NCBI GenBank assembly: GCA_012744445.1
Contig: JAAYBZ010000021.1
Coordinates: forward strand, 1 to 40,050
Length of the DNA: 40,050 bases
Direction: 5' to 3'
Source: Myxococcales bacterium
GTDB taxonomy: Bacteria; Myxococcota_A; Polyangia; Polyangiales; Houyiibacteriaceae
Shown: one piece after another, positions 1-8,846 of the stretch
Position numbering within the stretch: the stretch's first letter is position 1
Layout of the letters: each line of letters opens with the position of its first letter
Notes under the pieces: model-generated
Told to the model about the DNA's origin: nothing
Database searches by the model: none
Seen by the model: the letters and a program-made list of their open reading frames with translations, nothing else
Position numbers and translations under genes: made by a program

Positions 1-1
1 C

Positions 2-1369
<1,368 letters not shown>

Positions 1370-1552
1370 GGTCAGGCCGAGATCGATGGCTCCCTGCTCA
1401 TCTCGGAGCGCTGCCACGAGGCCGTGCGCTGGTTCTACGAGTGCCTCATCGATCTCAGGACCTGCGCCGCGCTCGACGACTACTGGAACGAGGTCGGGGC
1501 GCCCCATCCGTGCGAGTCCGAGGAGACGCTCGTCTCCGTCCGCTGCGATTGA
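1370..1552 (+). pseudogene. Remnant of a Cys-rich lipoprotein gene (3' fragment)
   Basis: Directly after the ABC-F stop, and in the same frame, the sequence reads as 60 codons ending in TGA. The translation (GQAEIDGSLLISERCHEAV and onward) aligns without gaps to the C-terminal half of the lipoprotein encoded at 1609-1977. Shared features are five Cys at matching spacings, the DYW triplet and a terminal RCD/TCDD. No ATG, signal peptide, lipobox or ribosome binding site precedes it, so the 5' half of a tandem paralogue seems to have been lost. The alternative, an expressed short peptide from an internal GTG or CTG codon, is less likely. Confidence 0.7.
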
Positions 1553-1576
1553 TCTCGGCGGGGGACTCGTTAGAGT
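1549..1576 (+). promoter_or_regulatory. Possible sigma-70 promoter for the Cys-rich lipoprotein
   Basis: TTGATC (1549-1554) and TAGAGT (1571-1576) are separated by 16 bp. Each matches four of six consensus bases. A G-rich GGGGGAGGG ribosome binding stretch follows just before the ATG at 1609. The element overlaps the stop codon of the remnant gene. This is pattern matching only. Confidence 0.35.
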
Positions 1577-1608
1577 CGGGGGAATCGGGTCACCCCGGGG
1601 GAGGGTTC

Positions 1609-1977
1609 ATGCAGAATGTGCGTCTTGGAATCGGCGGCATGATGGTCGCCTCGATGATCACGCTCGTCGCCTGCGGGGATGACGGGGGGGAGCGCGGCCC
1701 GCGTGAGGACATCCTCCTCGCGGAGGAGGTCTGCACCAAGGACTTCGGGTGCTTCCCGGAGAATTGGGGCAGCCTTCGGGAGTGCGTCGCGGAGCTCGCG
1801 AGCGAGATGGCCTGGAGCGAGGCCTATTCCACGGATTGCTACCAGGCGATGCGTGCGGTCGCCGAATGCCTGGCGGGTCTGGAGACGTGTGAGGAGCTCG
1901 GGGACTATTGGGACTCGGACAAGCCCGGCTACCCCTGCTCCGCCGAAGAGGCGCGCTGGATCACCTGCGACGACTGA
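1609..1977 (+). CDS. Small Cys-rich lipoprotein of unknown function
   Basis: A 122-residue protein starts at an ATG preceded by a GGAGGG ribosome binding site. It has a short charged N-terminus, a hydrophobic stretch and a lipobox LVAC with the lipidated Cys at residue 22, followed by GDD. The mature part is acidic and carries eight further Cys, an even number that suggests up to four disulfides in the periplasm or on the outer membrane. No known domain is recognised. It converges on the minus-strand fusion gene that ends 13 bp away. A truncated paralogue lies immediately upstream, so the locus once held at least two tandem copies. Export and lipidation are well supported; the function is unknown. 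Confidence 0.8.
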   Translation: MQNVRLGIGGMMVASMITLVACGDDGGERGPREDILLAEEVCTKDFGCFPENWGSLRECVAELASEMAWSEAYSTDCYQAMRAVAECLAGLETCEELGDYWDSDKPGYPCSAEEARWITCDD

Positions 1978-1989
1978 GCGAGCGCCCGC

Positions 1990-4923
1990 TCAGTCGCAGC
2001 TCTCGATGTAGCCGAGGGCCATGAGCCGTTGGCATTCGGCGGGGTTCATGTCCTCGACGATCTGCTTGCGCGCGGCGCCCTCGGCGTAGCGCTTCTCGGC
2101 GGCCTCGAGGGCCTCGTCGAGCGCCTTGCCGCGCTCCGCCTCGTCCTTGGAGAGGTTCTCCTTCTCCTTGGGATCGCGGTCGACGCGGTAGAGCTCCTCG
2201 GGCTCGAGGCCGCGCGGATTGCCCGCGTTGGCGAGGATGCGCTTCCAATCCCCCGAGTCGTCGCGGCGACGGAGCGCGCGGAGGACGTTGCCCTCGTGGT
2301 CCTCCTCGGAGAAGACCTCGTCGGTCCCGTGGTCGAGGAGACCACCCTGGACGCCCTGCACCCCGGGGAGCCCGTTCATCATGAGCAGCGTGGGCATCAC
2401 GTCGACGCTCTGCGTCCAGTGCTCGACGACGCTCCCGCCGGCCGCCTGATAGGGGCGCTTCACGAAGAGCGGGATGCGGATCTGCTCGTCGTAGAGCGTG
2501 ACGCCGTGCCAGAAGCCGCCGTGATCGAGGAATTCCTCGCCGTGGTCGGAGGTCACGACGATGACGGTCTCGTCGTAGAGGCCGCGCTCTCGGAGCGCGT
2601 CGACGAGCTTGCCGAAGTGCTCGTCCCAGAAGGTGATCTCCTGGTCGTAGCGCGCGCGGATCGCCGGGAGCTGCTCGGGCGTGGGATCGCCGTTGGTGGC
2701 CTTGGCCCAGCCCGGGCCGCTGTACGGATGCTCGAAGTAGGGATCGTGCGGATCCATGTATCCGACGAAGAGGAAGAAGGGGCGGTCCTGTTCGGCGAGG
2801 CGATCGAGCTCGCGGAAGACCTCGCCGTTGGTGTCGGCGGCGTCGACGTAGGCTTCGCCCGGGCGGACGCCGAGGAGGCGGCCCTGGATGCGGCGGATGA
2901 TCTGCAGCGCCATGAGCTGCATGCCGGCCTCGCTGGCGCCGAGCGGGCTCTTGGGCTCGAGGTAGACGTAGCGATCGAAGCCCTGCTGGAAGTTGTAGCG
3001 GGGGGAGACGTTGAAGTTGGTGACGATGCCCGAGGTGGCGTAGCCGCCGTCGCGGAAGGCCTCGGCCAGCGTGACGACCTCGTCGGGGAGCACGGAGGCC
3101 TGCGACATCACGCCGTGGTTCGAGGGGTAGCGGCCGCTCAGGAGCGACGCGAAGCTCGGGCGCGTCCACGAGGCGTTGGCGAAGTGCTGGTCGTAGCGCA
3201 CGGCGTCGCGCGCGAAGGCGTCGAGGTGGGGCGTCTTGCCTTCGGCGTAGCCGTAGCTCGGGAGCGCGTCGGCGCGGAGCGTGTCGACCACGATGAGGAT
3301 GACGTTCTTGGCCGAGGAGGGCGCGGCGGGGCGCGCGACCTCGGTCTCCTCGGCGGTGGCCGGGGTCATCACGAAGGCGAAGACGACGAGCGCGACGAGG
3401 AGGCCGCCCGAGAGGCTGAGGCCGCCGAGCGGGCGCGAGAGGAGCGAGCCCTGCTTCTTGGAGAGGGCGCGGAAGAGGCCGTAGAGCGCGAGCGCGACGA
3501 GGCCCGCCGCGAGCGCGCCGCCTACGACGAGGAGGAGCCCGGGGCCGCTCTTGAAGGCGAAGGACTTCTTGAAGACGTCGCGCCAGGTGAGGAAGACACC
3601 GAGCGCCGCGGCGAGGACGAAGAAGACGAGGCTCGCGTAGCGCGAGAACGCCTCGCCGGAGGGGAGCTTGGGCTTGTGGATGAGGCGGCCGAGCCAGGCG
3701 AGGGTGCCTGCGCCCACGAAGCCCACGAGGCCGAAGATCACGCCGTAGACGAGGCCGCCGTAGGCGAGCACGCCCCAATCGGGGTTGGCGGCCGAGCGGG
3801 CGGCGACGAAGAGGCCCTCGGCCGCGCCCGCGAGCAGACCGCCCACGGCGCCGCCGGACAGGCCGAGGAGCGCGCCCTCGAGGATCTCGGGCCTCTCGAT
3901 CTCGCGCGAGACGACGGCCTCGGCGATGCGGTCCTCACGGTCGGCGTCCTCGACGCGGATCTCGGGCTTGTAGTTCGCGCCACGCGCGAGGAGCACGAGC
4001 CCGCCGAAGGAGGAGATCACCATCTCGACGGCGAAGCCGAGGATCGGCGTGAGGAGCGCCACGATCTGCGGGACCCCGAAGAAGGTGGTGTAGACGTAGA
4101 GCGCCGCCGCCTCGCGGAGGCCCACGCCGTTGATCGAGATGGGCAGGAGCGTCGCGAAGATCTGGAGCGACGAGACGAAGAAGATCTGCCCGGCCGTCAC
4201 CTCCATCCCGAGGGCGAACGCCGCCGCCACGTAGATGAAGTTGTTGAAGACGTGGACGAGGAGCGAGAGGCCGAAGGCCTGCGCGATGCGCCCGCCCTGC
4301 CCCTGGTAGGCGCAGACGCCGTCGACGAGGGTCTGGATCTTGGTCGGGACGTTGCCGAGGAAGATCGACGCGAGCCTTCGGAAGAGGAAGGGCCGCACGA
4401 TGAGCAGGCCCGCCACGAAGAGCATCCCCACGAAGAGCAGGTCGATGAGGATGACGTTGGCGAGCCCGAGGTGCTCGACGCCGAAGACGCTGCCGAGGAG
4501 GACGGTGGCCGCGAAGCCCGTCTGGCCGGCGAGGAGCTCGATGGCGATCGTCGCCGTGGCGCGCGCGTTCTTCCCGGTGTGCGCGGCGATGTCGACGATG
4601 CGGTAGCCCTGGAAGCCGAGGCCGCCGGGGGTGAGCGCGCCGAAGAAGCGGCCCACCATGAGGCTGCCGAAGAGGTGGCGGAACGGAGCGAAGATGCCCT
4701 GGCCCTCGAGGAGCTTGCCCCAGCGGATCGTGGCGCAGAAGACGGCGGCCATCTGCGCGGCAGCGGCGACCGGCACCCACTTCCAGTCGATGTTGCTGAG
4801 GCGCTCGACGAGCTCTTCGGCGTTCTCGCGGCCCGAAACCTTGAGGTAGATGCCGGCCCAGATGCCGACGGCGACGGCGAGCTTGGCGCCGAGGATGAGC
4901 CGGGCCTTGGTCTTCTGATCCAT
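1990..4923 (-). CDS. YbhN/MprF-type membrane domain fused to sulfatase-fold phosphotransferase-like domain
   Basis: This 977-residue protein has three parts. Residues 1 to about 330 form a multi-pass LPG-synthase-TM/UPF0104 (YbhN, AglD) domain, with features such as TPGGLGFQGYR and ISINGVGLREA. Residues about 345-525 hold roughly five more membrane helices. From about residue 535 comes an alkaline-phosphatase-superfamily sulfatase domain with metal motifs VVDTLRAD and TSDHGEEF. The position normally held by the formylglycine-forming Cys or Ser is Thr587 (SWTRPSFASLLSG). Thr is the nucleophile in LtaS- and EptA-type phosphotransferases, so a true sulfatase is doubtful. By analogy to MprF, the protein could move a lipid and modify or cleave a head group in the periplasm; this is inference. 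The ATG at 4923 has GAGGA 5 bp upstream. The domains are firm, the substrate unknown. Confidence 0.9.
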   Translation of the reverse strand: MDQKTKARLILGAKLAVAVGIWAGIYLKVSGRENAEELVERLSNIDWKWVPVAAAAQMAAVFCATIRWGKLLEGQGIFAPFRHLFGSLMVGRFFGALTPGGLGFQGYRIVDIAAHTGKNARATATIAIELLAGQTGFAATVLLGSVFGVEHLGLANVILIDLLFVGMLFVAGLLIVRPFLFRRLASIFLGNVPTKIQTLVDGVCAYQGQGGRIAQAFGLSLLVHVFNNFIYVAAAFALGMEVTAGQIFFVSSLQIFATLLPISINGVGLREAAALYVYTTFFGVPQIVALLTPILGFAVEMVISSFGGLVLLARGANYKPEIRVEDADREDRIAEAVVSREIERPEILEGALLGLSGGAVGGLLAGAAEGLFVAARSAANPDWGVLAYGGLVYGVIFGLVGFVGAGTLAWLGRLIHKPKLPSGEAFSRYASLVFFVLAAALGVFLTWRDVFKKSFAFKSGPGLLLVVGGALAAGLVALALYGLFRALSKKQGSLLSRPLGGLSLSGGLLVALVVFAFVMTPATAEETEVARPAAPSSAKNVILIVVDTLRADALPSYGYAEGKTPHLDAFARDAVRYDQHFANASWTRPSFASLLSGRYPSNHGVMSQASVLPDEVVTLAEAFRDGGYATSGIVTNFNVSPRYNFQQGFDRYVYLEPKSPLGASEAGMQLMALQIIRRIQGRLLGVRPGEAYVDAADTNGEVFRELDRLAEQDRPFFLFVGYMDPHDPYFEHPYSGPGWAKATNGDPTPEQLPAIRARYDQEITFWDEHFGKLVDALRERGLYDETVIVVTSDHGEEFLDHGGFWHGVTLYDEQIRIPLFVKRPYQAAGGSVVEHWTQSVDVMPTLLMMNGLPGVQGVQGGLLDHGTDEVFSEEDHEGNVLRALRRRDDSGDWKRILANAGNPRGLEPEELYRVDRDPKEKENLSKDEAERGKALDEALEAAEKRYAEGAARKQIVEDMNPAECQRLMALGYIESCD

Positions 4924-4976
4924 TCGATTCCTCGGAGAAACGCGGCGTTCCGTACCGCTCCCAACGACCGGGAGGG

Positions 4977-5003
4977 CTTATCGTTCCGCCCCGATGGGGT
5001 CAA
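4977..5003 (-). promoter_or_regulatory. Weak promoter candidate upstream of the membrane fusion gene
   Basis: Read on the minus strand, TTGACC (5003-4998) is followed after 15 bp by GATAAG (4982-4977). The -35 is good but the spacing is short. The rest of the 152-bp gap (4924-5075) holds a perfect GCTTGCAAGC palindrome at 5051-5060 just past the stop of the upstream minus-strand gene, with no U-tract. Confidence 0.25.
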
Positions 5004-5075
5004 TTAAGTGGCCGAACCCACGCCGCCCTCCCAAAAGGGACGGATCATGGGCTTGCAAGCGCTCCGACGCGGGGC

Positions 5076-5684
5076 TCAGACGAAGGAGACGGTGTAGGCC
5101 ATGCTGTCCGGCCCCCAGGCGCCGTGGGTGGTGCGGACGTAGACCTTGCGCGCCGAGAGGCTCAGGGCGGATTCGATGATCCCCTGCATGCCGACCCGGA
5201 AGTAGCGGACCTGGGCGAGGCTGATCCCGACGAATTCGATCCGGGCGTCCTTGGGCCCGAGCTTGAAGGCGGCCGCCTCGCCGCCCCGGAAGACCCGCTG
5301 CCGGAGCACGTCGACGCGGCTGATGATCGACCAGGGGTCGATGCCGCCGAGGTTCCGCGCGCCGCGGAGGATCGTGCCGAGGTGTCCGTTCTGGATCCGA
5401 TCGCCCACGCTCCGCCCGATCTGCAGGATGTCCGCGTCGGAGAGCCCGAGGGAGTCGACGGCCACGTAGTGCGCATGCGCGACCTCGATGGGGAGCCACG
5501 TCCCGGCGACGAGGGACTCGATCGCGTCGTGGTACCGGGCCGGGAGGGCGCGCAGGTAGCGGTCGCGCAGGCCGCGGTCGCGGAGCATCTGGAGCGAGGA
5601 GCTGAGCAGCGTGCCCCGCACCTCGGTCACGGGAGGCGTGAGCTCGGGGGGGCCGCTGAACGGGATGATGGCTTCTTCACGCAT
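5076..5684 (-). CDS. Conserved-looking cytosolic protein, 202 residues, unknown
   Basis: The frame has codon usage like its neighbours and gives a 202-residue soluble protein from the ATG at 5684. There is no signal peptide or membrane helix. The N-terminal half is helical, with segments such as LRDRYLRALPARYHDAIES and ADILQIGRSVGDRI. The C-terminal half is mixed, with FRGGEAAAFKLGPKDARIEF. The size and layout recall the roughly 200-residue DUF2378-like proteins abundant in myxobacteria, but that assignment is only a suggestion. It diverges from the MopE-repeat lipoprotein at 5868 across a 183-bp gap. The start is uncertain, since the frame stays open upstream, but 5684 is the first ATG that leaves room for a regulatory region. 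No function can be assigned. Confidence 0.7.
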   Translation of the reverse strand: MREEAIIPFSGPPELTPPVTEVRGTLLSSSLQMLRDRGLRDRYLRALPARYHDAIESLVAGTWLPIEVAHAHYVAVDSLGLSDADILQIGRSVGDRIQNGHLGTILRGARNLGGIDPWSIISRVDVLRQRVFRGGEAAAFKLGPKDARIEFVGISLAQVRYFRVGMQGIIESALSLSARKVYVRTTHGAWGPDSMAYTVSFV

Positions 5685-5742
5685 CGTCGGGTCGGGACGG
5701 CTCCGATCCTCGTCTTTCACGGAAATTCCGCAAGGGGCACAA

Positions 5743-5759
5743 GTAGGATTCTGTCCTAC
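5743..5759. promoter_or_regulatory. Inverted repeat in divergent intergenic region
   Basis: GTAGGA-TTCTG-TCCTAC has perfect 6-bp arms and a 5-bp spacer. It lies in the 183-bp gap between the divergent genes starting at 5684 (minus) and 5868 (plus). It could be an operator for one or both. No regulator gene adjoins it and no clear -10/-35 pair was found here. Confidence 0.4.
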
Positions 5760-5867
5760 CGCGATTTCCTTCCCCCTCCGGGGTGACCTGGGGCCCCGTC
5801 CAACCTGCAAAAGGTAAGTGACTGTACGCTCATGCGTGCTATCTCCGCCCGCCGGGAGGTACGAACG

Positions 5868-7346
5868 ATGAGATACGGGGTGGTCTTCGTCTCGCTCGGC
5901 TTGCTCGGCATGCTCGGCTGCGAAGGGGCACCGCGATGTCCTTCGGGCATGAGCGCCGAGGACGGCCGGTGCGTCTGCGACGAGCCGCGCTACTTCGACG
6001 CCGACGGGGATGGGTATGGATCCGGTCCGCGGCTCGCGTCCTGCGAGCTCGGGCCGTCGATCGTGACGGTCGCGGGCGACTGCGACGACCGCGATCCGGC
6101 GCGCCATCCGGGCGCGGCCGAGGTCTGCAACGGCCAGGACGACGACTGCGACGGCGAGATCGACGAGGACTTCGAGTGCCCGCGGCTCGGCGCCGTGCCC
6201 TGCGCCACGGCGTGCGGCAGCGAGGGGCTGACGATCTGCTCGAGCACGTGCGAGCTCCGGGACGACGAGGCGGCCTGCCTCGCGCCCGAGGAGGTCTGCA
6301 ACGGCCAGGACGACGACTGCGACGGAATGGTCGACGAGGGGCTCGGGACCGTCCGATGGGTGGGCAAGCTCACCGACGAAGCCACCCTCGAGGCGGCCGT
6401 CGGCGGGTTCGAGGGCGGGATGGTCGTGGTCGCCCGGGGGCCCTCCACGGCGTCGCTCCTCGTCGTGGACCCGGAGGGGGAGCGCCTCCGCGAAGATCGG
6501 AGCTTCGACCCGAACCTCCGCTCGCCGCGGTTCGCGCGCGGGACCGAGACGCTCCTCCTCCGGGCCGTCCACACCTCGCCGCCTCGCGTCGTCTGCGGCG
6601 AGATCGGCGGGGCGCCGGAATTCGCCCTCACCTCGGGGAGCTGCCTCGACCTCCCCGACGACTCGCTCGTGCTCACCGATACGCGCCGCGACTTCGACTT
6701 CGAGAGCTTCTTCCTCCGCCGCGGGGACGAGCTCCTCGCCGGCGGGATGCCGCTCACGTCTCCGGCGGCCTCGCCACTCAAGGCCGGCGGGCAGGTGCTC
6801 CGCGGGGTCGCGGCCTTCGGCGTGACGTACACCTCACGCGTCGTCGTCTGGGGGCACGAGGCGCTCGAGCTCTACCGCGCCGAGGACGTGGGCGCGCGGG
6901 AGTACTCGCGGGTGCGCGGCTTCGGCGCGGTGGTCGCCGCGGACGTGATCGCCACGGCGGATCGGGTGACGATCGCCCAGGGCACCGGGGAGGCGATCGT
7001 CCTCCGGCTCTTCTCGCCGAGCGACTTCGCTTGCGCGGGCGGGACCTCGGGCGCGGGCTGCGAGCTCGGCGCCTACCCGGCGGAGGTCGCGCGCGCTGGC
7101 GACCGGCCCCTCGCGCTCGCCCGCCAGGGCGACCGGATCTTCGTGGCCTACACCGCGAAGGAGGGCACCGCGCTCGGCTTCCTCGAGGTGGACGCGGAGG
7201 GGCGCGAGATCCAGCACGTGGGGTTCGGGCAGGGCCTCGGCCCCTTCGTCGACGTGTACCTGGCCGACGTCGGCGAGGCCTACCCGCGGATCGTGGCGCG
7301 GACGAGCGCGGGCGCGCTCCACCTCTTCGCGTTCGGCTGCGAATGA
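5868..7346 (+). CDS. Lipoprotein with MopE-type metal-binding repeats
   Basis: The start at 5868 was chosen for a strong GGGAGGT site 7 bp upstream and a following signal peptide with lipobox MLGC (Cys18); a longer in-frame start at 5832 would spoil the signal. The 492-residue product then has a Cys-rich segment, an EF-hand-like DADGDGYGS loop, and two copies of the MopE-type motif EVCNGQDDDCDG with acidic tails (EIDEDF and MVDEGL). A region of about 330 residues follows, perhaps a beta-rich propeller-like fold, with no recognised domain. Such acidic Cys repeats are frequent in secreted myxobacterial proteins and are thought to bind calcium or copper. It is a predicted surface or periplasmic lipoprotein; its specific role is unknown. 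It converges on the fructose-bisphosphatase gene. Confidence 0.88.
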   Translation: MRYGVVFVSLGLLGMLGCEGAPRCPSGMSAEDGRCVCDEPRYFDADGDGYGSGPRLASCELGPSIVTVAGDCDDRDPARHPGAAEVCNGQDDDCDGEIDEDFECPRLGAVPCATACGSEGLTICSSTCELRDDEAACLAPEEVCNGQDDDCDGMVDEGLGTVRWVGKLTDEATLEAAVGGFEGGMVVVARGPSTASLLVVDPEGERLREDRSFDPNLRSPRFARGTETLLLRAVHTSPPRVVCGEIGGAPEFALTSGSCLDLPDDSLVLTDTRRDFDFESFFLRRGDELLAGGMPLTSPAASPLKAGGQVLRGVAAFGVTYTSRVVVWGHEALELYRAEDVGAREYSRVRGFGAVVAADVIATADRVTIAQGTGEAIVLRLFSPSDFACAGGTSGAGCELGAYPAEVARAGDRPLALARQGDRIFVAYTAKEGTALGFLEVDAEGREIQHVGFGQGLGPFVDVYLADVGEAYPRIVARTSAGALHLFAFGCE

Positions 7347-7364
7347 GGGGCGCGCCTCGGGCGC

Positions 7365-8399
7365 TCAGCCCTGCGCGAGGAAGCGCTCGACGTCGGCGAC
7401 GTCCTCGGCGCTGCCGATGAAGAGCGGGGTCCGCTGGTGGAGCTTCTCGGGCACGATGTCGAGGATGCGGCGCGAGCCGTCGGAGGCGGCGCCGCCCGCC
7501 GCCTCGGCGATGAACGCGAGCGGCGAGGCCTCGTAGAGGAGGCGGAGCTTGCCGCTCTTGTTCTTGGTGTCGGCCGGATAGGCGAAGATGCCGCCGCGGA
7601 GGAGCACCCGGTGGAAGTCGGCGACCATCGCGCCGATGTAGCGGAGCGAGTAGGGCTTGCGGCCGCCCTCGTCGCTCTTCACCCAGTTCACCCAGCGCTG
7701 CACCGGGGGCGCCCAGCGGGTGAAGTTGCCCTCGTTGATCGAGTAGGTGTCGCCGCGCTTGGGGATGCGGATGTTCTCGTGGCTGAGGAGGAACTCGCCG
7801 ATGGCGGGATCGAGCGTGAAGCCGTGGACGCCATCGCCCGTGGAGTAGACGAGCATGTTGGACGAGCCGTAGATGACGTAGCCCGCCGCCACGATGTCGC
7901 GCCCGGGCTGGAGGCAGTCGGAGAGCTGGCCGGGGCCGTCGCCCGGGCTCTTCCGGCGGTGGATGGCGAAGATGGTGCCGATCGACGCGTTGATGTCGAT
8001 GTTGCCCGAGCCGTCGAGCGGGTCGAACTGGAGGACGTACTTGCCCTTGGGGTATTGGGGCGGGATCTGGATGGGCTCCTCGACCTCTTCGCTCCCCATG
8101 ATGCAGACGTGGCCGCCCGCCTCGACGCAGTGGACGAGGGTGCGGTTGGCGAAGTCGTCGAGCTTCTGGACCGCCTCGCCCTGGACGTTGACCTCACCCG
8201 TCAGGCCGAGCACGTCGGCGAGGCCGGCCTTGCTCACGCGGCTCGAGATGATCTTGGCCGCGAGCGAGATCTGCTGGAAGAGGCCGGTGAAATCACCGGT
8301 GGCCCCCGGCGTGCGGCGGAGCCGATCGAGAACGTGGCGCTCGAGGGTGGTTCCCACGAGGGCAGGGGCGCTGGGTCCGACCGAGATATGCTCTTCCAT
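7365..8399 (-). CDS. fbp: Fructose-1,6-bisphosphatase, class I
   Basis: The product hydrolyses fructose 1,6-bisphosphate to fructose 6-phosphate in gluconeogenesis or the Calvin cycle, in the cytosol. Family marks are the N-terminal helical segment with [14 protein letters not shown], the [14 protein letters not shown] segment, the acidic GSEEVEEP loop, the metal site [11 protein letters not shown], and the substrate-binding [18 protein letters not shown] near the C-terminus. The length of 344 residues is normal. The usual DGSSN is DGSGN here, a mild departure in the metal loop. An in-frame ATG at 8423 would add eight residues; the shorter start begins nearer the family's usual N-terminus, but neither has a clear ribosome binding site. 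The gene stands alone between unrelated neighbours. Confidence 0.96.
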   Translation of the reverse strand: MEEHISVGPSAPALVGTTLERHVLDRLRRTPGATGDFTGLFQQISLAAKIISSRVSKAGLADVLGLTGEVNVQGEAVQKLDDFANRTLVHCVEAGGHVCIMGSEEVEEPIQIPPQYPKGKYVLQFDPLDGSGNIDINASIGTIFAIHRRKSPGDGPGQLSDCLQPGRDIVAAGYVIYGSSNMLVYSTGDGVHGFTLDPAIGEFLLSHENIRIPKRGDTYSINEGNFTRWAPPVQRWVNWVKSDEGGRKPYSLRYIGAMVADFHRVLLRGGIFAYPADTKNKSGKLRLLYEASPLAFIAEAAGGAASDGSRRILDIVPEKLHQRTPLFIGSAEDVADVERFLAQG

Positions 8400-8453
8400 G
8401 GCACCGGGGATAACAAAGGCCATCGACGTGTGCCATGGGAATACGCTGGCCCG

Positions 8454-8846
8454 TCAGGGAGCGTTCCTCGGGGGCAGGGCGACGATGAGGGCCGCGGCGA
8501 GCGCCCCGACGATCGGGGCATAGAAGAAGGGCACGTCGAAGAGCGGCGTCCCGGCCTCGATCCCGAAGAGGGCCCGCGGGGTGTCGGCCTCGACGAAGCG
8601 CGCCCCGACCGCGTGGAGCGCGCCGCCGGCCACCACGCCGAAGATCGCGCGCGAGACCGCCTCGAGCATGCTCTGCGAGCGGGCGGCGAGGAGGAAGCAG
8701 GTCGCCGCGGTCCCGGCCGCGACGAGGTTCCCGAGCAGCCCCTCGGTGTGGAGGATGGAGAGCGCGGCGAGGCCGGCCGAAACGACGAGCCCCACCACGA
8801 CGCCGAAGAGCGCGCCCTTCGCGAGGCGGTGGAAGAGGGATCTCAC
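8454..8846 (-). CDS. Small four-helix membrane protein coupled to FHA gene
   Basis: This 130-residue protein starts at a GTG that overlaps the stop of the FHA/CpaF-like gene by four bases (GTGA), a sign of translational coupling. Four hydrophobic stretches are visible: about 11-30 (ALFGVVVGLVVSAGLAALSI), 38-55, 65-80 and 108-126. No catalytic motif or known family is recognised. The coupling suggests it serves the same complex as the FHA protein, possibly as its membrane partner, which is inference. Codon use matches the neighbours, so the gene is probably real although short. Confidence 0.72.
   Translation of the reverse strand: MRSLFHRLAKGALFGVVVGLVVSAGLAALSILHTEGLLGNLVAAGTAATCFLLAARSQSMLEAVSRAIFGVVAGGALHAVGARFVEADTPRALFGIEAGTPLFDVPFFYAPIVGALAAALIVALPPRNAP

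Noticed and set aside
2029..5007. A 992-codon open frame on the plus strand
   Set aside because: It is antisense to the membrane-sulfatase fusion and has the same charged low-complexity make-up with no recognisable domain.
5051..5060. GCTTGCAAGC palindrome
   Set aside because: A single 10-bp palindrome near a gene end, with no U-tract or second copy nearby, may be chance at this GC content.
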